The notes under the pieces were generated by a model. The model did no database searches and was not told the DNA's origin. It worked only from the letters and a program-made list of their open reading frames with translations. This document shows positions 1 through 4,883 of a DNA stretch of 11,327 nucleotides, piece after piece. Positions within the stretch are counted from its first letter, which is position 1. The number at the start of each line of letters is the position of its first letter. Source of the DNA: Candidatus Omnitrophota bacterium (GTDB lineage Bacteria; Omnitrophota; Omnitrophia; Omnitrophales; Danuiimicrobiaceae). The stretch covers positions 1 through 11,327 of the forward strand of contig JACQQP010000018.1 of NCBI GenBank assembly GCA_016206945.1, in the 5' to 3' direction. The translations under genes were made by a program, and so were the position numbers.

Positions 1-58
1 CGGATCGCTCACCACAGTGCTGAGCGAACACACAAAATCAAATGAGTCGAAGCACTAG
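1..58 (-). mobile_element. MITE-like repeat, partial copy cut by window edge
   Basis: On the minus strand this begins CTAGTGCTTCGAC, identical over 13 nt to the end of the complete element at 4763-4883. It continues with a TCGCTCA/TGAGCGA stem (7 bp, extendable with one mismatch) that matches the CGCTCA...TGAGCG hairpin of that element. The middle part differs, so the two copies have diverged or belong to subtypes. The first four bases, CTAG at 55-58, contain the TAG stop codon of xseB, so the repeat begins exactly at the end of the coding sequence. The other end lies outside the window. The hairpins could help end transcription of the xse operon, but no clear U-tract is visible here. Confidence 0.7.
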
Positions 59-363
59 AGCAAAAGATTGTCGTTCTCATTTTCCGTACCCGGTTCGCGG
101 TTTTTTCCTCTTTTAGCTCCAGATTTTTTCGATCCACCTTCCGAATCAGGAGATGGCGATTCCAAAGAATCATTTAACGCGCGCGTGAGCGTCTCAATCT
201 TACTCTCAGCCTGGCTAATCTTTTGCGTGCATAGCCGTGAGAGCTTAACGCCCTCCTCATACTTTTTAAGCGCATCCTCAAGCGGCATGTTCCCATTCTC
301 CAGATCTTCAACGATTTTCTCAAGCCGCTCTAACGCTTTTTCAAACTTAAGTTCTGATTCCAT
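55..363 (-). CDS. xseB: Exodeoxyribonuclease VII small subunit
   Basis: This is the small subunit of exonuclease VII, which with XseA degrades single-stranded DNA to oligonucleotides in the cytoplasm during repair and recombination. Residues 6-60 carry the family pattern: FEKALERLEKIVEDLENGN, then LEDALKKYEEGVKLSRLC and AESKIETLT, an all-helical coiled-coil subunit. The protein has 102 residues, while family members usually have about 70-85. The extra length is a polar Ser/Lys/Asn-rich tail from about residue 63, probably disordered. The ATG start is preceded by AGGAG at 370-374 with 6-nt spacing, and it overlaps the end of xseA by 17 nt, which suggests translational coupling. The TAG stop lies inside a MITE-like repeat. 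Confidence 0.95.
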   Translation of the reverse strand: MESELKFEKALERLEKIVEDLENGNMPLEDALKKYEEGVKLSRLCTQKISQAESKIETLTRALNDSLESPSPDSEGGSKKSGAKRGKNREPGTENENDNLLL

Positions 364-1633
364 CTTTTGCTCCTAATTCTGTCACCTTGGATTTCAAAGT
401 CCCTGATTTTAATTGAGTCCGAATGAACTCGCCAACTTGAATTTGCTTTACATCCTTAAGCAAACTCCCTTGAGAATCAAACGTAAGGCTATAACCTCGA
501 TCGAGAACGCCAAGGGGGCTCAGCGTATGAAGCTTGCCCGCCCAGCTGCGAAGGAGCTGTTTTTTCTCCTGAAAAACCCGATTGAGATAGTTCTGCATCT
601 GGCGCAAAAGTTCGTCCAGACGTTGGGAAAGTTGGTTGATATAAACTTGCGGCTGGCGAAACGCATAACTTTCTTTAGCGCTCATCAGCGCTTCGCGTTT
701 TGAACCTACCAGGTTTTTGATTGCCGTTTGCATTCTTTCCCGCACTTCGCGAAGCCGTTCATCAAGTTCATCCCAATTCATGACCACCTTTTCTGCTGCC
801 GCTGTCGGCGTATGAGCGCGGAAATCGGCCACAAAGTCAGCCATCGTCCAATCCACTTCGTGTCCCACCGCCGAAACAATCGGGATTTCAGAGCGAGCAA
901 TCGCACGTGCGACCTGCTCTTCATTAAACGCCCAGAGATCCTCTAGACTCCCACCCCCACGACCCACAATGATTAAATCCAACCGGCCAAACTGATTCAA
1001 CCGGTCAATCCCATCACTAATTTCCTCTGCCGCACCATCCCCCTGGACTCGAACCGGAAAGACAAACACCTCAAGCCCAAACGTGCGCCTCTTCAATATC
1101 TTAAGCATATCTTGGATGGCTGCCCCAGTCGGCGACGTTACGATTCCAATTCGCTTTGGATAGAGCGGAATTGGCTTCTTACGTTCCTCACGGAAAAGAC
1201 CTTCCTTTTCAAGCTTCTCTTTCAATTGTAAAAACCTGAGTTGAAGCGCGCCCAAGCCTTTAGGTTCCATTCGCTGGACGTAAATTTGATACTGCCCGCG
1301 CTGATCGTAAACAGAAATGCGCCCGATGCAAATCACATGAAGACCATCCTCGAGCTCAAATTTGAGAAACTGATTCGCGTTCGCGAAAAAAACAGCATTG
1401 AGCTGCGCCGTTTCATCCTTCAAGGTAAAATAAATGTGTCCTGAGCCATGCCGCTTATAATTTGAAATCTCTCCCTCCACCCACACGACCGGAAACCGCG
1501 ATTCCAAGATGGCGCGGATTTCGCGTGTAATTTCGCTTACTTTGTAAATTTTCTGAGTCGAAGCAAGTATACTCCCTTCCCCCCTTGCGGGGGAAGGATA
1601 GGATGGGGGGTACGTTTTCAAGTTGCACCCCAA
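347..1633 (-). CDS. xseA: Exodeoxyribonuclease VII large subunit
   Basis: This is the catalytic large subunit of exonuclease VII. The conserved protein starts near residue 28 (KIYKVSEITREIRAILE). An OB-fold follows (VVWVEGEISNYKRHGSGHIYFTLKD, about 48-72), then the catalytic domain with TSPTGAAIQDML, VGRGGGSLEDLWAFNEEQVA and VSAVGHEVDWTMADFVADFR. A helical region and the C-terminal LDRGYSLTF segment complete it. At 428 residues it is of normal size. The first 27 residues are not family sequence: they are translated from the palindromic repeat at 1575-1661. I see no ATG or GTG in frame between that repeat and the conserved domain, so initiation is probably at TTG 1633 (GGAGG 7 nt upstream) or TTG 1621. 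The gene overlaps ymdB by 16 nt and xseB by 17 nt, consistent with an operon. Confidence 0.95.
   Translation of the reverse strand: MGCNLKTYPPSYPSPARGEGSILASTQKIYKVSEITREIRAILESRFPVVWVEGEISNYKRHGSGHIYFTLKDETAQLNAVFFANANQFLKFELEDGLHVICIGRISVYDQRGQYQIYVQRMEPKGLGALQLRFLQLKEKLEKEGLFREERKKPIPLYPKRIGIVTSPTGAAIQDMLKILKRRTFGLEVFVFPVRVQGDGAAEEISDGIDRLNQFGRLDLIIVGRGGGSLEDLWAFNEEQVARAIARSEIPIVSAVGHEVDWTMADFVADFRAHTPTAAAEKVVMNWDELDERLREVRERMQTAIKNLVGSKREALMSAKESYAFRQPQVYINQLSQRLDELLRQMQNYLNRVFQEKKQLLRSWAGKLHTLSPLGVLDRGYSLTFDSQGSLLKDVKQIQVGEFIRTQLKSGTLKSKVTELGAKDGIRT
1554..1565 (-). repeat. Short match to the MITE end inside xseA
   Basis: The 12 bases TGCTTCGACTCA on the minus strand are identical to bases near the end of the MITE-like copy at 43-54. 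They encode part of the non-conserved XseA leader (residues near LASTQ), immediately next to the palindromic repeat. This may be a decayed remnant of the same element. A 12-nt match alone is not proof. Confidence 0.3.
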
Positions 1634-1661
1634 CCTTTATCCTCCCCCGTCAAGGGGGAGG
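1575..1661 (-). repeat. Inverted pair of GC-rich palindromes at the ymdB/xseA junction
   Basis: Two hairpins lie in opposite orientation around a short spacer. The first, at 1641-1661, has an 8-bp CCTCCCCC/GGGGGAGG stem. The second, at 1575-1597, has a 9-bp CCTTCCCCC/GGGGGAAGG stem. Each is followed by a similar ATA-AGG-TGGGG tail, so the two roughly 36-nt units are imperfect inverted copies of each other (a REP/BIME-like layout). The unit resembles short repeats, common in many bacterial genomes, whose translation gives peptides like PSPARGEG. Here it is translated in two frames, as the YmdB tail SSPLTGEDKGWGAT and the XseA leader YPPSYPSPARGEG. Confidence 0.8.
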
Positions 1662-2457
1662 AAACGTTGTTGAGTTTCTCATGAATTCGCCTGATTGATT
1701 GAGCTCGGCCGGTTTGAACGTCGATCTCAATCAGAGCACCTGATAAACGAACGTCTTCTGAAGCCACGTCCATGGGCCCAGGCATCTGGGTCCGAAAACG
1801 GTGAAGGACTTGCTCGATGTCACGACCCAGCACTGAGTGATAAGGACCTGTCATGCCCAGTTCAGTCATATAAGCGGTTCCCTTCGGAAGGATGGATTCA
1901 TCGGCAGTCTGGATGTGCGTATGCGTTCCATACACGGCACTGACCTCGCCGTCGAGAAACCAACCCATAGCAACTTTTTCGGAGGTCGCTTCAGCGTGAA
2001 AATCGATCAGAATGATTTTGGTTTGAGACTTAAGTGATTTGACAATCGATTCTGCCGCTTGAAAGGGACAATCCACACTTTGAAGAAAAACGCGGCCCAA
2101 AAGGTTGACAACTGCGATCTTCACGCCTTTTTCAGTAGACGCAACTACCGAACCACGTCCTGGCGTTCCCTTTGGGTAATTGAGCGGCCGAAGCACGTGT
2201 GGATTTTCTTCTACCACTTGTACCGCCTCTTTTTTCTTAAAAATGTGATCTCCGCTCGTTATCACGTCGACGCCATGAGTCAGCAGCTCTTCCGTTGTAT
2301 CCCGCGTAACACTTGAACCTGCGGCGATATTTTCTCCGTTCACCACCACTAAATCGATTCCAAGATTTTCCCGTAGTTTGGGGATGATCTTGCGGCAGGC
2401 TTCGCGGCCAGGCTTTCCAACAGTGTCCCCAATGACCAAAACTTTTGCAGTTTCCAT
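1618..2457 (-). CDS. ymdB: YmdB-family metallophosphoesterase (TIGR00282-like)
   Basis: This belongs to the YmdB/DR1281 calcineurin-like phosphoesterase family. Bacillus YmdB is reported to hydrolyse 2',3'-cyclic nucleotides and to affect biofilm and RNA regulation. Motifs, numbered from the chosen ATG, are IGDTVGKPGREA (Asp11), VVNGEN (41-43), TSGDHIF (70-71), DFHAEA (His154) and YGTHTHIQTAD (His179, His181), in the family's order for a two-metal site. The GNH seen in well-studied members reads GDH here. ATG at 2457 is chosen because residues METAKVLVIGD match the family start. A GTG at 2466 overlaps the upstream stop as GTGA and is the alternative. The last 14 or so residues come from the palindromic repeat. 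In related operons RNase Y often sits next to this gene, but none is seen here. Confidence 0.9.
   Translation of the reverse strand: METAKVLVIGDTVGKPGREACRKIIPKLRENLGIDLVVVNGENIAAGSSVTRDTTEELLTHGVDVITSGDHIFKKKEAVQVVEENPHVLRPLNYPKGTPGRGSVVASTEKGVKIAVVNLLGRVFLQSVDCPFQAAESIVKSLKSQTKIILIDFHAEATSEKVAMGWFLDGEVSAVYGTHTHIQTADESILPKGTAYMTELGMTGPYHSVLGRDIEQVLHRFRTQMPGPMDVASEDVRLSGALIEIDVQTGRAQSIRRIHEKLNNVSSPLTGEDKGWGAT
1641..1648 (-). promoter_or_regulatory. Likely xseA ribosome binding site within the repeat hairpin
   Basis: The minus strand reads GGGGGAGG, which then runs ATAAAGG into the TTG start at 1633, a 7-nt spacing from GGAGG. These bases are also the 3' arm of the hairpin at 1641-1661, so folding would compete with ribosome access, while ribosomes translating ymdB through the site would open it. 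The function is inferred from position and sequence only. Confidence 0.5.
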
Positions 2458-2462
2458 CCCAT

Positions 2463-3029
2463 TCACTCGTTCGTAATTACTTCATCCAATGAAACGTCGG
2501 AATCGCTTACGGGAATTGAATCCAGCACTTGAAAATCAAAGGCCAAACCAAATCGCTTCACATGGGGAGGTACCGTTTCAAGAAACCGATCGTAATAGCC
2601 TTTTCCACGGCCCAGCCGATGGCACTTGTGGTCAAAAGCAAGGCCGGGCACGAAGATCAAATCTATTTGATTCAATTCAATCGACCGGCGCTTCCCAGGT
2701 TTCGGCTCCATAATGCCGTAACTTCCCCGCCCCAAATCATCGTTCAAGCTTCTCACGATCGATGGCCGTATTTCATCGGTTGCCTGATCAATATAAGGAA
2801 GGGTCACCTGTTTTCCTGATTCGAGTGCCACCTCAATTAATTCCTGAGTCGCCACCTCTTCTTCTGTTGCGTAATAAAACATGATCGTTCTCGCTTGCTG
2901 GAAGACGTCCATTTTTTGAATTTTGGCTACGATCGATCTGCTTTTCCTCAAGCGCTCCACCCCTCCTCGTGTCCGGAGCTCCGCGCGCACTTCGCTTCGA
3001 ATTCTCTGTTTTTCGACATCAATATTCAT
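2463..3029 (-). CDS. 5-formyltetrahydrofolate cyclo-ligase
   Basis: This enzyme converts 5-formyltetrahydrofolate to 5,10-methenyltetrahydrofolate using ATP, returning the stored folate to one-carbon metabolism. The signature is VPGLAFDHKCHRLGRGKGYY followed by DRFL at about residues 128-150. It matches the family's VPG-AFD-RLG-G-GYYDR block, with Lys where a Gly is common. The N-terminal KQRIRSEVRAEL helix and the C-terminal DVSLDEVITNE also fit. From ATG 3029 the protein has 188 residues, a normal length. A longer frame to 3065 runs into the tRNA gene (it would encode GVRFSPGAF, the usual tRNA shadow) and is rejected. No clear Shine-Dalgarno precedes ATG 3029. The stop overlaps the start region of ymdB. 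Confidence 0.93.
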   Translation of the reverse strand: MNIDVEKQRIRSEVRAELRTRGGVERLRKSRSIVAKIQKMDVFQQARTIMFYYATEEEVATQELIEVALESGKQVTLPYIDQATDEIRPSIVRSLNDDLGRGSYGIMEPKPGKRRSIELNQIDLIFVPGLAFDHKCHRLGRGKGYYDRFLETVPPHVKRFGLAFDFQVLDSIPVSDSDVSLDEVITNE

Positions 3030-3038
3030 ATCCAAAAA

Positions 3039-3112
3039 TGCGCCTGGAGAGAATCGAACTCCCAACCCCCTCCTTAGGACGGAGATGCTCTATCCAATTG
3101 AGCTACAGGCGC
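3039..3112 (-). tRNA. tRNA-Arg, anticodon CCU
   Basis: This 74-nt cloverleaf was read by eye. The acceptor arm GCGCCTG pairs perfectly with CAGGCGC, and the discriminator is A. The D-arm is GCTC/GAGC around AATTGGATA. The anticodon stem TCTCC/GGAGG (first pair U-G) holds the loop GTCCTAA, with anticodon CCT at 3076-3078. The T-arm GGGAG/CTCTC (one G-U) holds the loop TTCGATT. The 3' CCA is not encoded, since TTTTTGG follows. G at position 32 of the anticodon loop is less usual than a pyrimidine. The tRNA reads AGG codons. Its 3' end is 9 nt before the start codon of the folate gene. Confidence 0.95.
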
Positions 3113-3149
3113 TCGAAATAGCGATCAGGAAAAAACAGCATCCTACGTG

Positions 3150-3176
3150 CTTATACCTGACTCAATATTGAATCAA
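3150..3176 (-). promoter_or_regulatory. Possible promoter for tRNA-Arg and the folate-xse operon
   Basis: TTGATT at 3171-3176 and TATAAG at 3150-3155 resemble -35 and -10 boxes, but the spacer is 15 nt, shorter than ideal. The -35 lies in the last codons of apt. A start site near 3143 would give a leader of about 30 nt before the tRNA. A weak AGCA/TGCT stem followed by GTTTTTT overlaps this stretch and could instead weakly terminate the apt transcript. Confidence 0.3.
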
Positions 3177-3686
3177 GGAATCGATTCGATAATTCCTAAG
3201 ACGCTCGCGGCCGTTTAAAAATTTTAGCTCCACGAGGAAGGCAAGCCCCAAGACACTCGCGCCCAATTTCTCCACAAGCCGAATCACTGCCTCAGCAGTA
3301 CCCCCTGTCGCAAGCAAATCGTCTACGATCACGATCTGTGTTCCCTTTTTAACTGCGTCAAGATGCACCTCTAAAGAATCCTCTCCATATTCTAATGCAT
3401 AAGACACCGCTTCCTTGGCTGCAGGAAGTTTCCCTTTTTTCCGAACTGGAACAAAGCCAGCACCAAGGAGATAAGCGAGAACGGGACTGAAAATGAAACC
3501 TCGCGACTCAATCCCGACAACTTGATCAATCTTGAATCCTTCAAAATTTTTCGCAAGCTGATCGCAGGCAAAACGCAAGGCAGGCCCGTTTTTCAAAAGA
3601 GGGGTGATATCTTTAAAAATAATTCCCTTTTTCGGGAAATCCGGAATGTCGCGGATGAACTCTCTGAGCTGCTGTACATTTAACAT
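3162..3686 (-). CDS. apt: Adenine phosphoribosyltransferase
   Basis: Apt makes AMP and pyrophosphate from adenine and PRPP (purine salvage, cytoplasm). Numbered from ATG 3686, the protein has 174 residues, typical for the family. It shows RDIPDFPKKGIIFKDITPLL near the N-terminus, GIESRGF at about 58-64, VRKKGKLPAA, and the PRPP-binding loop VIVDDLLATGGTAEA at about 119-133. The start choice is uncertain. ATG 3686 follows AGGAGG (3689-3694) by only 2 nt (3 nt if read as AGGAG), and it best matches the family N-terminus. ATG 3704, with a GAGG 3 nt upstream, would overlap the sigma gene by 11 nt. The sigma gene's TAA is only 7 nt upstream, so the two are probably co-transcribed. Confidence 0.95.
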   Translation of the reverse strand: MLNVQQLREFIRDIPDFPKKGIIFKDITPLLKNGPALRFACDQLAKNFEGFKIDQVVGIESRGFIFSPVLAYLLGAGFVPVRKKGKLPAAKEAVSYALEYGEDSLEVHLDAVKKGTQIVIVDDLLATGGTAEAVIRLVEKLGASVLGLAFLVELKFLNGRERLRNYRIDSLIQY

Positions 3687-3693
3687 TACCTCC

Positions 3694-4749
3694 TTAGCCG
3701 ACATAGTCCTCAAGCTTTTCCTCCTTTAGTTTTAAAACAAAACGGATCTTCTTGATGGCTGCCATTTCAATTTGACGAATTCTCTCTCGTGTTACGCCAA
3801 ATTGCTTCGCTGTATCTTCAAGGGTGTGAGGTTCGCCTCCCTTCAAACCAAAACGGAGAACGAGAACTTGTTTCTCGCGCTCGTCCACAAAGTTGAGCAA
3901 CTGCTCGATTCGCTGCCCTTCAAAAATATCCTCTATCCGTTCTGCGGGCGAAGACGTACTTTCATCTTGAATTAAATCCATCATTTCTGCTGCTCCATCC
4001 AAACTGACAGGAGCGTTCAAAGAACCCGGCTGAGAAGCAATCCGCTCAAGCTCTTTCACTTTTTCGACTGGGATTCCCATCGCGTCCGCAATCTCTTTGT
4101 CCGTCGGTATGCGGGCAAGTTTCTGCACCAAACCATCCCTTACCTTTCGCCACTTAGAAAGCGTATCAAACATATAAACGGGAACGCGGATGGTTTTCCC
4201 CTGATTTGAAAGAGCCCGCATAATGGCTTGCTTAATCCACCAAGAGGCATACGTTGAAAATCGATAGCCTTTCTTATAATTAAATTTATCCACGGCTCGC
4301 ATTAAACCGATATTGCCTTCCTCCACCAAATCTGAAAAAGGAAGCCCTAAGTTCGAATAGCGCTTGGCGATGCTGATCACAAGGCGGAGGTTGGAACGAA
4401 TCATTTTTTCCCGTGCTCCGCGCGCCCCGTCCTGATTCAAATTGATCGTTCGAGCAAGGGAAACTTCTTCTTCCGGGGTTAGGAGAGGGATTTTCTCAAT
4501 TTGATTGAGATAAATCCGCATCGGTGTCTTATCAAGCGTCACCTCATCGACGCTAACTTCCTCTTCTTCCGACCGTTCCGATCGGCCTAATTTTGACTTC
4601 TGAGGCTTTTTCCGCTCATCAGAAGTTGGAATTTGGCTCCTTGCCGAAGAAGGAGCTAGAGAAGTCCGTTTCCGCTTACGCTTCTCCTTGCGCGAAGCGG
4701 TCCGTCGTGCTTTCCGCCTGCTGCGTTTAATTTTTCTTTTCTTTGCCAT
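3694..4749 (-). CDS. RNA polymerase sigma-70 family factor (RpoD/RpoS-like)
   Basis: This is a promoter-recognition subunit of RNA polymerase. Region 1.2 is at about residues 76-100 (TPMRIYLNQIEKIPLLTPEE). Region 2 spans about 115-190, with SNLRLVISIAKRY, DLVEEGNIGLMRAVDKF, RFSTYASWWIKQAIMRAL and TIRVPVYM. Region 3 is about 195-265. Region 4 is about 275-345, with REKQVLVLRFGL and the helix-turn-helix TLEDTAKQFGVTRERIRQIE. At 351 residues it is shorter than E. coli RpoD. The usual acidic region 1.1 is missing and is replaced by a tail in which 19 of residues 3-28 are Lys or Arg. The domain layout fits a group 1 or 2 sigma, and which one cannot be decided here. No Shine-Dalgarno precedes the ATG, and a MITE ends 13 nt upstream. 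apt follows by 7 nt. Confidence 0.9.
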   Translation of the reverse strand: MAKKRKIKRSRRKARRTASRKEKRKRKRTSLAPSSARSQIPTSDERKKPQKSKLGRSERSEEEEVSVDEVTLDKTPMRIYLNQIEKIPLLTPEEEVSLARTINLNQDGARGAREKMIRSNLRLVISIAKRYSNLGLPFSDLVEEGNIGLMRAVDKFNYKKGYRFSTYASWWIKQAIMRALSNQGKTIRVPVYMFDTLSKWRKVRDGLVQKLARIPTDKEIADAMGIPVEKVKELERIASQPGSLNAPVSLDGAAEMMDLIQDESTSSPAERIEDIFEGQRIEQLLNFVDEREKQVLVLRFGLKGGEPHTLEDTAKQFGVTRERIRQIEMAAIKKIRFVLKLKEEKLEDYVG

Positions 4750-4762
4750 TCAATGGAATTAT

Positions 4763-4883
4763 CTTGTGGTTCGACTCTCCGCCAGAGGCGAATCCCCGCC
4801 TGCCTGATGGCGGCCAGGCAGGGATTCGCTCACCACCGTATTGAGCGTCCGCCACAAAGTTTGGCGGACTGTCGAAGCACTAG
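4763..4883 (-). mobile_element. Complete 121-bp MITE-like element between ppdK and the sigma gene
   Basis: The two ends form imperfect terminal inverted repeats of about 24 nt with 19 matches. The minus strand from 4883 reads CTAGTGCTTCGACAGTCCGC, and the plus strand from 4763 reads CTTGTGGTTCGACTCTCCGC. Inside are three hairpins: 4847-4869 (GTCCGCCA/TGGCGGAC, 8 bp), 4827-4847 (CGCTCA/TGAGCG) and 4789-4828 (CGAATCCC/GGGATTCG outer stem around TGCCTG/CAGGCA). There is no room for a protein, so it would be mobilised in trans. CTAG at one end and CTTG at the other could be a diverged 4-bp target duplication. The CTAG contains the stop codon of ppdK. A related partial copy lies at 1-58. Confidence 0.8.

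Noticed and set aside
68..376. Plus-strand open frames opposite xseB, ppdK, glyS and other genes
   Set aside because: They are antisense shadows of well-supported minus-strand genes, with no family motifs or ribosome binding sites.
3030..3065. N-terminal extension of the folate cyclo-ligase frame reading GVRFSPGAF
   Set aside because: These codons are mostly the 3' half of the tRNA-Arg gene read as protein, and the family start is at ATG 3029.
4789..4828. Strong hairpin considered as a stand-alone terminator of ppdK
   Set aside because: It has no following U-tract and is an internal part of the MITE. It may impede transcription, but a terminator call is not supported.
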